Numbered from the stretch's first letter, positions 28,365-37,502 are shown. The stretch: DNA of 64,000 nt from Xylanimonas cellulosilytica (GCA_001072465.1 JVKM01000059.1:1-64000); one strand, 5' to 3'. The notes: generated from the letters alone by a model not told the origin. Program-made: numbers and translations.

Positions 28365-29230
28365 GAGGCAGTTCCTCCCCCGCTCACCCGCGCACGCCGA
28401 GCAAGTTCTGCCTCCAGGGCGCCGCGCATGACATCGGTCTTCGGGCTACGTCCTGTCATGAGCTGCACCTGTGCTGCCGCCTGGTAGATGAGCATGTCGG
28501 TGCCTTCGGCAACGATGCCACCGTTCCTTTCGAAGGCGCTGCGTAGGGCCGTCTCGCGCGGAGAATAGACAACGTCGAGGAGGACCTGGCCCTCGCGAAC
28601 TGTCATCTCCTCGGCAAGCGGGTCAGCAACGCCAGCGGGCAGCGTCGAAATCACGAGGTCAGCACCGCTGACCGCACGAAGAACCGCGTCGCGATCCGAC
28701 CAGAGCACCTGTTCGATGCTGACGCCCAGTCGCGAGGATGCGGCAACGACGGAACCGGGTCCCCCGAAACGGCGCGCAGCGACGGTGGAGGTCACGATGC
28801 CAAGCTCACCGAGGGCGGCGAGCGCAGACGAGGCCGTGGCTCGCGCCCCGAGCACGATGGCTTTTGTGGGGAGCGTACGGTCCGCCTGCGAGCACGCGCG
28901 CCGAATCGCCGAGGCGATCCCCGTGACATCCGTGTTGAAGCCGGCGAGTACGCCGGAGGATGGAACCACCGTGTTGACGGCGCCAACTCCAGTGGCAAGC
29001 GGATCGATCGCATCCAAAAGCGGAATGATCGCCTGCTTGCAGGGCATCGTCACCGACAGACCGCGGAAGGACTCGTCCAACCCTGAGATGAACTCGGGCA
29101 GGCTCGTCTCATCCTGTTCGATACGGCGGTACTCCCACCCCTCAATTCCGAGGTCCTCCCATGCCGCCCGGTGGATCACCGGGGACAGGGAATGCTCGAT
29201 CGGGGAACCGATGACACCGGCCCACATCAT
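28361..29230 (-). CDS. aroE: Shikimate dehydrogenase
   Basis: It reduces 3-dehydroshikimate with NADPH in the chorismate pathway, which feeds trpE downstream. The 289-aa protein has the substrate loop GSPIEHSLSPVIH, catalytic lysine in LSVTMPCKQ, GFNTD, and TDMLIYQAAAQ. The usual GAGGAAR dinucleotide loop is changed to GARATASSA, a noticeable deviation. It overlaps mltG by 4 bp (ATGA) and the prepilin peptidase gene by 4 bp. Confidence 0.93.
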   Translation of the reverse strand: MMWAGVIGSPIEHSLSPVIHRAAWEDLGIEGWEYRRIEQDETSLPEFISGLDESFRGLSVTMPCKQAIIPLLDAIDPLATGVGAVNTVVPSSGVLAGFNTDVTGIASAIRRACSQADRTLPTKAIVLGARATASSALAALGELGIVTSTVAARRFGGPGSVVAASSRLGVSIEQVLWSDRDAVLRAVSGADLVISTLPAGVADPLAEEMTVREGQVLLDVVYSPRETALRSAFERNGGIVAEGTDMLIYQAAAQVQLMTGRSPKTDVMRGALEAELARRARVSGGGTAS

Positions 29231-30663
29231 GACGCGGTGCAGACCTTCGGGTTTGCGCTGCAGTACGCCTTGAACTGTTCGCGGTTCTTCTCCTGTTCCT
29301 CGAGAGTCGAGGCAAACAGAGTCTCACCCGTGTCCAGGTTGACGGTCACAAAGTACAGCCAGTTGCCCTCAGCGGGGTTCAGGACTGCCTTGATGGCCTT
29401 CTCGCTCGGCTGTCCGATCGGGGTGGGAGGCAGACCTGCGTGCAGGCGCGTGTTGTAGGGATTGTCGTTGTCCAGGTCCGCCTGGTCCGGAACGCCGCTG
29501 GTCTTTCCGACGCCGTACAGGACGGTCGAGTCCATGCCGAGATACCCCTTCGTCTCACCGTTCGTGTCGGCGAGGCGGTTCTCAATGACGCGAGCGACCA
29601 TCGGCATGTACTTGTCGATATTCATTTCGCCGTCCACGATCGACGCCTTAATCAGGACGGTCTGCCGATCCGCAGGGGCAACACCGAGACGGTCAAGCTC
29701 ATCGACGGTGCCCTTCACCATCCGCGCGATAACGGTCGTCGGAGTGTCGTCCTCGGAGACCTCGTAGGAACCGGGCAGCAGCCATCCCTCGGCATTTCCA
29801 CCGGCCTCAGACGGCAGCCCGATCGCTTCCGTGTCGGCGAAAGCAGCGTCCACCTGTTCCTCGGTGACGCCCATGATGTCAACGATCCGTTTCTTGACCT
29901 CGGACATCTTCTGACCCGACGTGATCGTAATCGTCGAATCAACGCGGTTCGTCTCGTCCAGCAGGCCTGCGAGCGCACCGGCTGCACTCATCTGTTGCTT
30001 CAGGCGATACGTACCGGGGCGAATGGACATCGACGCCGGCGTCTTCTCGAACTGACGCACGAAGGCACCGACGGACTTCACGACGCCGGCATCCACGAGC
30101 ATCTGTCCGATATCGCGCCCGGACGAATTCTCTGCGATCGTCACCTCGACCGAGCCGGTGCCCGGCCCGGGGAAGTCATCCGATGCAGTCGTCGACGAGT
30201 TAAAGAGCTGATCGTAGGCGACGTAGCTGGCACCCGCCAGCAGGCCAAGCACCAGAACGATAATGAAGAAGGACCGCACCCGACGACGGCGCTTACGCTT
30301 GCGCGCCGCTCGTCGTTCACTGGCGAGGCGGCGAGAACGCATGCCCGTGGTCTCAGAAGGCGATTCTGCTCCCTGCGCTGCACTGCGCTGACGCAGCGCC
30401 GCACCGGACACGCGAGGAGTCGCGCCCGTATCCGTCACTTCGTCAAAAGAGGGAAGCGTGCGCTCACCCTGAGCCGTCTCTCGGACGGGTGCCACGGCCT
30501 CGTTACGAGAGGGACCGCCACGCAAGTCGGTTCCCTGAGCGGGCGTCGCGGTCGTGTCCTGCGATGCATGCTGCTCGTGCAGCTCAGCATCCGAATAGAC
30601 CTTTCGCTCGCCGGAATGAATCTCTCGACGAGAACGGAAGGGGTAAGGGGGAGGCGTACTCAT
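29227..30663 (-). CDS. mltG: Endolytic murein transglycosylase MltG
   Basis: MltG cuts nascent glycan strands at the outer face of the membrane and helps set strand length. The 478-aa protein has a long, disordered, charged cytoplasmic N-terminus, a basic stretch (RKRKRRRRVRS, ~140), one membrane helix (FFIIVLVLGLLAGASYVAY), a LysM-like domain and the YceG catalytic domain with AEGWLLPGSYEV, ASIVDGEMNID and HAGLPPTPIGQPS. The commonly seen ASIVEKE reads ASIVDGE: the first acidic residue is Asp, the second Glu is kept. It overlaps ruvX and aroE by 4 bp each. Confidence 0.93.
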   Translation of the reverse strand: MSTPPPYPFRSRREIHSGERKVYSDAELHEQHASQDTTATPAQGTDLRGGPSRNEAVAPVRETAQGERTLPSFDEVTDTGATPRVSGAALRQRSAAQGAESPSETTGMRSRRLASERRAARKRKRRRRVRSFFIIVLVLGLLAGASYVAYDQLFNSSTTASDDFPGPGTGSVEVTIAENSSGRDIGQMLVDAGVVKSVGAFVRQFEKTPASMSIRPGTYRLKQQMSAAGALAGLLDETNRVDSTITITSGQKMSEVKKRIVDIMGVTEEQVDAAFADTEAIGLPSEAGGNAEGWLLPGSYEVSEDDTPTTVIARMVKGTVDELDRLGVAPADRQTVLIKASIVDGEMNIDKYMPMVARVIENRLADTNGETKGYLGMDSTVLYGVGKTSGVPDQADLDNDNPYNTRLHAGLPPTPIGQPSEKAIKAVLNPAEGNWLYFVTVNLDTGETLFASTLEEQEKNREQFKAYCSANPKVCTAS

Positions 30664-31148
30664 GCGTGCGCTCCTTCACTTGGTTCGAGGATGATTTCCT
30701 CACCGGGAGCTCGACCGCCCATCCGTTCGAGCTCGAGTGCCTGTTCCAAAATGATCTGCGCCGCGACCTGGTCGATAACGCTGCGATGCTCGATCTCAGG
30801 AATCCCGGATGCACGAAGACGTGCGTGCGCCTGGTTGGACGTCATACGTTCGTCGACCATCGCTACACGAACATCGGGAACAAGCTTCTTAATGCGGCGC
30901 GCATACTTACGCGCCCCCTTCGCTGAGATCCCCTCTCCCCCACGCAAGTGCCGAGGAAGGCCGACGATCACTTCGATCGCGTCGTGGCTACGCACAATGT
31001 CGGCTAAGCGATCAAGATCGGACAGATCGGGAGCCCTGTGAAGGGTTTCGACGGGCATCGTAAGAATGCCGTCGGGGTCGCACCGGCTGACGCCGACACG
31101 CACAGTGCCGACGTCAACGCCGATACGAATACCCCGACGAATACTCAC
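30660..31148 (-). CDS. ruvX: Putative pre-16S rRNA nuclease (RuvX/YqgF)
   Basis: An RNase H-fold protein of 162 aa. IGVDVGTVRVGVS (first Asp), VGLPRHLRGGEG and VDERMTSNQAHARL (second acidic site) match YqgF, which acts in 16S rRNA 5' maturation. The GTG start overlaps the alaS stop by 4 bp and its own stop overlaps mltG. The alaS-ruvX-mltG-aroE order is standard in actinobacteria. The C-terminal extension is acidic. Confidence 0.93.
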   Translation of the reverse strand: MSIRRGIRIGVDVGTVRVGVSRCDPDGILTMPVETLHRAPDLSDLDRLADIVRSHDAIEVIVGLPRHLRGGEGISAKGARKYARRIKKLVPDVRVAMVDERMTSNQAHARLRASGIPEIEHRSVIDQVAAQIILEQALELERMGGRAPGEEIILEPSEGAHA

Positions 31149-33853
31149 AGAGCCTCGATTTCCTTACGGATCGCGTCAATCGCGTCGGCGATACCCTCAG
31201 GCTTGGTGCCGCCGCCCTGAGCGATGTCGTCACGGCCACCGCCGCCACCGCCCATGTACTTACCGACGGCGCGAACCAGCGCACCGGCCTTCACCGACGC
31301 CTCGCGCGCTGCCTCGTTCGTCGCGACGACCAGCGAGGGCTTGCCGCCGACGACACCAGCAAGGGCAACGACGGTCCCGCGCTCATTGCCGAGGCGGTCG
31401 CGCACATCGAGCACGAGGGTACGCAGAGCGTCCGCGGACGGCATCTCACCGACCGAGGAGGCGACGACGGTCACGGGACCGATAGCCTTCGCGGAAGCCG
31501 CCAGATCGGCGCCCTGGCTCAGAGCCTGTGCCGTGCGGACCTTCTCGAGCTCCTTCTCGGACTCGCGCAGCTTAGCCAGCAGCGACTCGATGCGCTCGGG
31601 CAGTTCGTCGGCGCGGCCGCCCACGAGCTGGGAGAGCTGGTTGACGAGCGCGTGTTCCTTGGCCTGGAACTCGTATGCGCCGTCGCCCACCAGGGCGTCG
31701 ATACGACGCACGCCCGAGCCGACGGATCCCTCGGAGAGCACCGTGATGCGGCCGATGTGACCGGTCGTGGGCACGTGGGTGCCACCGCACAGCTCACGGT
31801 CAAACCCATCACCGATGGTGACGACGCGAACCTCGGAACCGTACTTCTCACCAAACAGTGCGATCGCGCCGGCTTCACGCGCGGCATCGATGCTCATGAC
31901 CTCCGTGGTCACCGCCAGATCCTCAGCGAGCTTCTCGTTGACGAGAGCCTCAATATCGCTCAGCTGCGATCCCTCAAGAGCGGACCCGTGGCGGAAGTCG
32001 AAACGCAGGCGCGACGGCGAGTTCTCCGAACCCGCCTGGGTGGCGTCCTCCGACACGACGTTGCGCAGGCCCGCGTAGACCATGTGGGTCGCGGTGTGAG
32101 CACGTGCAATGGCGAGACGACGCTGGCCGTCGATCTCTGCGTACGCCTTCTCACCCACCGTCATGCCGCCCTCGGTGAGGGTGCCACGGTGGACGCTCAG
32201 GCCACGAATCGGTGCCTGGACGTCGTGGACCTCGACAACACCGCCTCCTGCAAGGCGAATGGTGCCATGGTCGGCGAGCTGGCCACCCATCTCGGCGTAG
32301 AACGGAGTGCGATCGAGGATGACCTCAACTTCGGCGGGAGCGCTGGCAGCGGGAGCCGCCACACCATCGACAAGCAGAGCCTCAACGGTGGCCTCAGCAG
32401 CCTGCTCCGTGTAGCCCAGGAACGTCGAGCCGCCACCCATGGCCTTCTCAATGTCGTGGAAGACACGGACGTCGGTGTGGCCGGTCTTCTTCGAGCGAGC
32501 ATCGGCGCGTGCGCGTTCCTTCTGCTCGGCCATCAGAGTGCGGAAGCCCTCCTCGTCAACCGACACGCCCTGTTCGGCGGCCATCTCGAGGGTCAGATCG
32601 ATCGGGAAGCCGTAGGTGTCGTGCAGCGAGAACGCCGACGCACCGGAAATCACGGGGGCGCCCTTCGATTCCTTCGCCGTTGCAACCGCCGCATCCAGGA
32701 TCGTCGTACCGGCGCTGAGGGTGCGACGGAACGCATCTTCCTCCGCGTAAGCGACTTCGGAGATCGTCTTCCAGTTGGTCTCCAGCTCGGGGTAGGACGC
32801 CTTCATCGCGTCCTTCGACGCCGTCAGCAGAGTCGGCATGGTTGCCTCGTCGACGCCCAGCAGACGCATCGAACGAACGGCGCGGCGGATCAGGCGACGC
32901 AGCACGTAGCCGCGGCCATCGTTACCGGGGCGCACCCCGTCGCCAATCAGCATGAGCGACGAACGCACGTGGTCGGCGACGACACGCATGCGCACGTCGT
33001 CGTCATAGGCGGTGCCAGCCTCGGGGCCAGCGGCGCCCAGACCGTAGCGCTTACCGCTCATCTGCATGGCGGCCTCGATGACGGGGAAGACCTCGTCGAT
33101 CTCGTACATGTTGGGCTTGTCCTGCATGACGAAAGCCAGACGCTCCAGGCCGGCGCCCGTATCGATCGCCTTCTTGTCCAGCTCACCCAGCAGCGGATAG
33201 TCCTTGCCGGAGCCCTCACCGCGCATGTACTGGTCGAACACCAGGTTCCACACCTCGAGGTAGCGGTCGCCACCCGGGTCGACTGTACCGCCCACGGCCT
33301 CGGGGCCGTATTCGGGGCCGCGGTCGTAGTGCCACTCGGCGCACGGACCCGCGGGGCCGGGCTGGCCGGTGTCCCAGAAGTTCTCCTCGCGCGGCAGTCG
33401 TACGATGTGCTTGGGGTCCATGCCGATCTGCTTCGTCAGCACGTCGAAAGCCTCGTCGTCCTGATCCCACAGGGTCACCCAGAAGCGATCGCCATCCAGG
33501 CCGTACATGCCCTCGTCGCGCGAGCCGGTCAGCAGCTCCCACGCGTAGTTGATCGCACCTTCCTTGAAGTAATCGCCGAAGGAGAAGTTGCCGTTCATCT
33601 GGAAGAACGTGCCGTGACGGGTCGTCTTGCCGACGTTGTCGATGTCGTTCGTGCGGATGCACTTCTGAACCGACGCGGCGCGCGGCCACGGCGCGGGCTC
33701 AACGCCCGTGATGTAGGGGATGAACGGAACCATGCCCGCGATCGTGAACAGAATCGAGGGCTCCGGAGAGACGAGAGAAACGGAAGGACGAATCTCATGA
33801 CCCTGCTTCTCGAAGTAGTCGAGCCAGCGGGTGCGGATTTCAGACGTACGCAT
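31145..33853 (-). CDS. alaS: Alanyl-tRNA synthetase
   Basis: A class II synthetase charging tRNA-Ala, 902 aa, complete. Motif 1/2 regions (ILFTIAGMVPF, RHGTFFQMNGNFSFGDYFK), the editing-domain zinc site (HTATHM and CGGTHV) and a DHHA1 C-terminal domain ending in a Gly-rich GGGGGGRDD stretch are visible. ATG 33853 begins the conserved MRTSEIRTRWLDYF; GGGGGA precedes it and TAACAT lies 8 nt upstream. It is the first gene of a five-gene chain linked by 4-bp overlaps. No T-box was seen. Confidence 0.97.
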   Translation of the reverse strand: MRTSEIRTRWLDYFEKQGHEIRPSVSLVSPEPSILFTIAGMVPFIPYITGVEPAPWPRAASVQKCIRTNDIDNVGKTTRHGTFFQMNGNFSFGDYFKEGAINYAWELLTGSRDEGMYGLDGDRFWVTLWDQDDEAFDVLTKQIGMDPKHIVRLPREENFWDTGQPGPAGPCAEWHYDRGPEYGPEAVGGTVDPGGDRYLEVWNLVFDQYMRGEGSGKDYPLLGELDKKAIDTGAGLERLAFVMQDKPNMYEIDEVFPVIEAAMQMSGKRYGLGAAGPEAGTAYDDDVRMRVVADHVRSSLMLIGDGVRPGNDGRGYVLRRLIRRAVRSMRLLGVDEATMPTLLTASKDAMKASYPELETNWKTISEVAYAEEDAFRRTLSAGTTILDAAVATAKESKGAPVISGASAFSLHDTYGFPIDLTLEMAAEQGVSVDEEGFRTLMAEQKERARADARSKKTGHTDVRVFHDIEKAMGGGSTFLGYTEQAAEATVEALLVDGVAAPAASAPAEVEVILDRTPFYAEMGGQLADHGTIRLAGGGVVEVHDVQAPIRGLSVHRGTLTEGGMTVGEKAYAEIDGQRRLAIARAHTATHMVYAGLRNVVSEDATQAGSENSPSRLRFDFRHGSALEGSQLSDIEALVNEKLAEDLAVTTEVMSIDAAREAGAIALFGEKYGSEVRVVTIGDGFDRELCGGTHVPTTGHIGRITVLSEGSVGSGVRRIDALVGDGAYEFQAKEHALVNQLSQLVGGRADELPERIESLLAKLRESEKELEKVRTAQALSQGADLAASAKAIGPVTVVASSVGEMPSADALRTLVLDVRDRLGNERGTVVALAGVVGGKPSLVVATNEAAREASVKAGALVRAVGKYMGGGGGGRDDIAQGGGTKPEGIADAIDAIRKEIEAL

Positions 33854-33924
33854 AGTCCCCCATGTTAGACGGTTGGCGCCGCGCACGACACATCGGCGCG
33901 CGCAATCGGACAGTGGGATGGAAG

Positions 33925-33961
33925 AAAAAACCGCGCCCCCGAGCGTCGCTCGGGGGCGCGG
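33925..33961 (-). terminator. Intrinsic terminator of rpsD
   Basis: A perfect 14-bp stem (CCGCGCCCCCGAGC/GCTCGGGGGCGCGG) with a 3-nt loop is followed on the minus strand by six T. It begins 12 bp past the rpsD stop and separates rpsD from alaS. Confidence 0.9.
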
Positions 33962-33973
33962 AGTTGACTAGTG

Positions 33974-34597
33974 TCAGCGCGAGTAGTGCTCGACGACCAT
34001 CTGGACGTCAACGGTCACGGGGACCTCAGCGCGCTTGGGGCGACGCACCAGGGTCGCCTTGAGGCGGGACAGCTCGACATCCAGGTACTCGGGGACGGCG
34101 GGCAGCACGTCGCGGTGAATACCCTCAGCGGCGATCTCGAAGGGAACCGTGGTCTGCGACTTCGGCTTGACCTGCAGGGTCTGGCCGGGCTTCACGCGGA
34201 ACGAGGGACGGTCGACGATCTTGCCGTCAACGAGGATGTGACGGTGCACGACGAACTGGCGGGCCTGCTGGATGGTGCGGGCGAAGCCAGCGCGCAGAAC
34301 GAGGGCGTCGAGACGCATCTCGAGCAGCTCGACCAGGTTCTCACCGGTCAGGCCGGCGGTGCGACGGGCCTCTTCGAAGGCGCGGCGCAGCTGCGACTCA
34401 CGGATGCCGTACTGAGCGCGCAGACGCTGCTTTTCCTTCAGACGGACGGCGTAGTCGGAATCCTGGCGGCGGCGGGTGCGGCCGTGCTCACCGGGACCGT
34501 AGGGGCGCTTCTCGAAGTAGCGAACGGCCTTGGGGGTCAGAGCCAGACCGAGTGCGCGGGACTCGCGCACCTGCTTGCGGGAACGATTCGTTGCCAT
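33974..34597 (-). CDS. rpsD: 30S ribosomal protein S4 (zinc-free paralogue type)
   Basis: Primary 16S rRNA-binding protein, 207 aa. The S4 N-terminal domain (KRPYGPGEHGRTRRRQDSDYAVRLKEKQRLRAQ in short pieces) is followed by the S4 RNA-binding domain (EMRLDALVLRAGFARTIQQA, VHRHILVDGKIVD). There are no N-terminal zinc-binding cysteines, i.e. the C-minus form common in Actinomycetales. AGGAAG precedes the ATG. It stands apart from the rpsM-rpsK-rpoA cluster. A perfect 9-bp hairpin lies in its leader. Confidence 0.96.
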   Translation of the reverse strand: MATNRSRKQVRESRALGLALTPKAVRYFEKRPYGPGEHGRTRRRQDSDYAVRLKEKQRLRAQYGIRESQLRRAFEEARRTAGLTGENLVELLEMRLDALVLRAGFARTIQQARQFVVHRHILVDGKIVDRPSFRVKPGQTLQVKPKSQTTVPFEIAAEGIHRDVLPAVPEYLDVELSRLKATLVRRPKRAEVPVTVDVQMVVEHYSR

Positions 34598-34621
34598 GTT
34601 TCTTCTTCCTGTTTCTCATGT

Positions 34622-34642
34622 CATGCCGGGAATCCCGGCATG
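34622..34642 (-). promoter_or_regulatory. Stem-loop in the rpsD leader
   Basis: CATGCCGGG and CCCGGCATG form a perfect 9-bp stem with a 3-base loop, 24 bp upstream of the rpsD ATG. No T-run follows, so it is not an obvious terminator for rarA. S4 represses its own synthesis through leader structures in other bacteria; whether this hairpin does so is a guess. Confidence 0.45.
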
Positions 34643-34716
34643 GGGCCAACTCCAGGATCGCATCGATCCGTCGGCTAAGGCCCCAGGTGCCCGCTGGTGC
34701 GGACAACTGTTCCATC

Positions 34717-36060
34717 CTAGCGTCTTTTCAGCAGATTGCGAATCACACCGAGCCGCTTCGTGAGCATCGCCTCATGTCCGTTTTCGGTTGGCTCATAGTA
34801 ACGGGTGCCTTCCAGGTCGTCCGGGAGGTACTGCTGCGCGGCGACGTGGTGCGGCTGATCGTGCGCGTAGAGGTATCCGTCGCCATGCCCGAGAGACTTC
34901 GCACCGGCATAGTGCGCATCGCGCAAATGTTCGGGTACCGCTCCCCCACGTCCGGCGCGCACGTCTGCGATCGCGCGATCAATCGCCAGGTACGTCGCAT
35001 TCGACTTCGGGGCTGTCGCCACGGCGACAACCGCCTGGGCGAGAAGGAGACGCGCCTCGGGCATACCGATGAGAGCAACGCCCTGCGCGACGCTCACACA
35101 CGTCGTGAGCACCTCAGGAGCAGCCATGCCGATTTCCTCGGAAGCGGCGATCATGATGCGCCGCGCGATAAAGCGCGGATCCTCCCCGGCCTCGATCATG
35201 CGGGCGAGATAGTGCAGCGAGGCGTCCACATCGGACCCGCGCATGGACTTAATGAACGCGCTCGCGACATCGTAGTGCTGATCCTTGCTCCACCGAACCA
35301 GGGCTTGGTTCGCCGCAGCCTCGACGCTCGCGACAGTGATCTCACCAGAGCCATCGTCACTGGCAACGCCTGCCGCCGCCTCGAGGAGAGTCAACGACTT
35401 GCGCGCATCCGAGCCCGCCAGACGCACGAGGCCGGCCACGGCCTCGTCCGTGATGGAGAAACGCCCCGCGAGACCCCGCTCATCGACCAGCGCACGCCGA
35501 ATCAGTCCCTCGATTGCATCCGCGTCCAGGGGACGCAACGTCAGCAGGAGCGAGCGTGAAAGCAGAGGCGAAATAACCGAGAAGGACGGATTCTCCGTCG
35601 TCGCCGCGACGAGAACGACCCACCGATTCTCAACCGCCGGAAGCAGGGAATCCTGCTGCGACTTAGAAAAGCGATGTACCTCGTCGACGAACAGAATCGT
35701 CTCCTCTCCCCCGCTGGCGAGGGTTCGGCGCGCATCATCCACGACCCGCCGAACGTCGCTCACGCCGGAGGAAACGGCGGACAGCTCAATGAAACGTCGC
35801 CCTGACGCGCGCGCAATCAAATAAGCGAGGGTCGTCTTACCCGTTCCCGGCGGTCCCCACAGCACCACTGAGGAAACGGCAACACCATCACTCGAACCAG
35901 GCGACAGGAGGCGGCGCAGCGGCGCCCCCTCACCGAGCAAGTGAGACTGTCCAACAACCTCGTCGAGAGTCGACGGGCGCATACGAACGGCGAGGGGCGC
36001 GCCCGCGTTGAAAGCAGGCACGCCCGACTCGTCGACAGATTCAGAATCAAACAGATCCAT
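34717..36060 (-). CDS. rarA: Replication-associated recombination protein A (RarA/MgsA)
   Basis: An AAA+ ATPase that acts at stalled replication forks. Walker A GPPGTGKTT lies near residue 72, Walker B FVDEVHRFSKSQQD follows, then AATTENPSFSVISPLLSR (sensor 1 and arginine finger region) and the MgsA C-terminal domain with IKSMRGSDVDASLHYLARMI. Length is 447 aa. ATG 36060 (MDLFDSE) begins 10 bp after the stop of the upstream surface-protein gene, so they may share a transcript even though the functions are unrelated. Confidence 0.95.
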   Translation of the reverse strand: MDLFDSESVDESGVPAFNAGAPLAVRMRPSTLDEVVGQSHLLGEGAPLRRLLSPGSSDGVAVSSVVLWGPPGTGKTTLAYLIARASGRRFIELSAVSSGVSDVRRVVDDARRTLASGGEETILFVDEVHRFSKSQQDSLLPAVENRWVVLVAATTENPSFSVISPLLSRSLLLTLRPLDADAIEGLIRRALVDERGLAGRFSITDEAVAGLVRLAGSDARKSLTLLEAAAGVASDDGSGEITVASVEAAANQALVRWSKDQHYDVASAFIKSMRGSDVDASLHYLARMIEAGEDPRFIARRIMIAASEEIGMAAPEVLTTCVSVAQGVALIGMPEARLLLAQAVVAVATAPKSNATYLAIDRAIADVRAGRGGAVPEHLRDAHYAGAKSLGHGDGYLYAHDQPHHVAAQQYLPDDLEGTRYYEPTENGHEAMLTKRLGVIRNLLKRR

Positions 36061-36070
36061 GAAACCCAGC

Positions 36071-37438
36071 TTAGGACAGAGTGACTCCACTCGAGGAAGA
36101 GCCGATCTTAGGACCGGAGAGAACCTGGACGACCACGAGGCCGCCGAGGATCAGCATGCAGGCACCGGCACCGAGCAGGTATCCGTTGAGTCCCTCGGAC
36201 TCATCGCCAGCGAGCGAGGAGGACAGCATCTCCGCGTGAAGCTTCACGGCACCCGATGCGTCCACCGGCGAACCGTTCGCTGCTGCGCCGACAGAGGAAG
36301 CGACCTTAAATTCGGCCCATCCAACGAGCTCGTGCGAGCGGTTTGCAACAACGACCTTGTACTCACCGGTCGGCAGACCCGTCAGGTCCATGGTGACCTT
36401 GTTGGATTCCTCGACCTGCAGCCAGCGGGCCTCGCCAGTCTGCATGATGTTGGCGCTCACCCAGTCGCCGGCGGCAGCCTTCTCCGACGGCACGTTGATC
36501 GTCAGCTGGCCGGCCGTAAAGGCTGCGCTGACACCGCCCTTATTCGAGTCGTTGAGCTGGGACACGTCGCTAATCGGCGATACGGGGGTCTCGGACGGCT
36601 GCGAAGCGGTCGCGGAAGCGGACGGGCTGGGCGTGGGGGACGCGCTCTCGGAAGGAGTCGGGCTCGGGCGCACGGCCGGCAGCTGCGGGTCATCGGGCAC
36701 CGGTGCGGGAGCGACGGAAGGCTCCGTCGCAGGCTCAACGACCGGGTCCGGTGCGGGCACCGGAGCGGGATCAGCGCTCGGCTCGCTCGTCGGAGCGGGC
36801 TCGGGGTCCGTCGTGGGGGCAGGGTCGGCCGTCGGCTCATCCGTGCGAGCGGGCGAAGCCGTCGGATCATCGGTCGGGTCCGCGGTGGGAGCGGGCGTCG
36901 GATCGTCGATGTTATCCGTGTACGGCGTGTAGATGCTCACTGTGCCGTAGATGGGGTTGGGCTCGACGCCCGAAGAATCACTGCGGTACAGCACGAAGGT
37001 AATCGTGTGCGTCTCCCCCGGCAGCCACTTAACGCCCTCAACGTTGTTCGTGCCGTCGGGCACATCTGCGGTGATATACAAATCCTTCAACGACTGAGCA
37101 GCCCACAGATCAGGGTCCGAAGGTGTCACCGTCTCGCCGTCGCGCTCGAAAGTCGGACGGGTGAGCGGAGTGACACCCCCATGATCGAGGATGAGTCCCC
37201 AGTGCCCAGTTTCGGCGAACTTCGCCGCGAAATCAGCATTGTTCGCGATATTGACCTTGAGCTTGTCCCCCGCCCGAAGGGCGTAGTGCGGTACTGCATC
37301 GTCGGCACGCGCGGCGAAACCCGGGATGGCAAGACCGATGCCCGCAAACAGGAACAACGCCATGAGCAGGCTCATGACCCGACTGCGACCGACGAAGCTC
37401 CGAGCGGCTATGGCAGACGATGCTCGTCCGTGCTGCAT
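36071..37438 (-). CDS. Secreted Pro/Thr/Ser-rich surface protein with C-terminal membrane anchor
   Basis: Family not recognised. A signal peptide spans about residues 1-46 (hydrophobic MSLLMALFLFAGIGLAIPG, cleavage near ARA-DD). A globular N-terminal domain (50-185) is followed by a ~100-residue linker of PTADPT/EPAPTS repeats, a beta-rich Ig-like domain (~300-385: LTGLPTGEYKVVVANRSHELVGWAEFKV in pieces) and a membrane helix preceded by LNGYLLGAG. There is no LPxTG. AAGGAG precedes the ATG and a TTACGC-18-TACAAT promoter lies upstream. Its place next to another such protein and an iron transporter suggests a surface role in iron or haem capture; this is inference. Confidence 0.8.
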   Translation of the reverse strand: MQHGRASSAIAARSFVGRSRVMSLLMALFLFAGIGLAIPGFAARADDAVPHYALRAGDKLKVNIANNADFAAKFAETGHWGLILDHGGVTPLTRPTFERDGETVTPSDPDLWAAQSLKDLYITADVPDGTNNVEGVKWLPGETHTITFVLYRSDSSGVEPNPIYGTVSIYTPYTDNIDDPTPAPTADPTDDPTASPARTDEPTADPAPTTDPEPAPTSEPSADPAPVPAPDPVVEPATEPSVAPAPVPDDPQLPAVRPSPTPSESASPTPSPSASATASQPSETPVSPISDVSQLNDSNKGGVSAAFTAGQLTINVPSEKAAAGDWVSANIMQTGEARWLQVEESNKVTMDLTGLPTGEYKVVVANRSHELVGWAEFKVASSVGAAANGSPVDASGAVKLHAEMLSSSLAGDESEGLNGYLLGAGACMLILGGLVVVQVLSGPKIGSSSSGVTLS

Positions 37439-37472
37439 ACCGTTCTCCTTAGTGACTTAATCCGCAGAAACT

Positions 37473-37502
37473 ATTGTATCGGATCAAGAGTAACAGGCGT
37501 AA
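37473..37502 (-). promoter_or_regulatory. Putative promoter of the 455-aa surface protein (TTACGC - 18 bp - TACAAT)
   Basis: TACAAT at 37473-37478 is a good -10; TTACGC at 37497-37502 is a weak -35. They lie 35 bp and more before the ATG in an AT-rich 142-bp gap between the two surface-protein genes. Confidence 0.5.

Noticed and set aside
33854-33924. T-box leader upstream of alaS (and of trpE, aspS, hisS)
   Set aside because: The gaps are too short and contain no specifier loop or T-box sequence.
34622-34642. Terminator of rarA
   Set aside because: There is no T-run after the hairpin and it lies close to the rpsD start, so a leader role is more likely.
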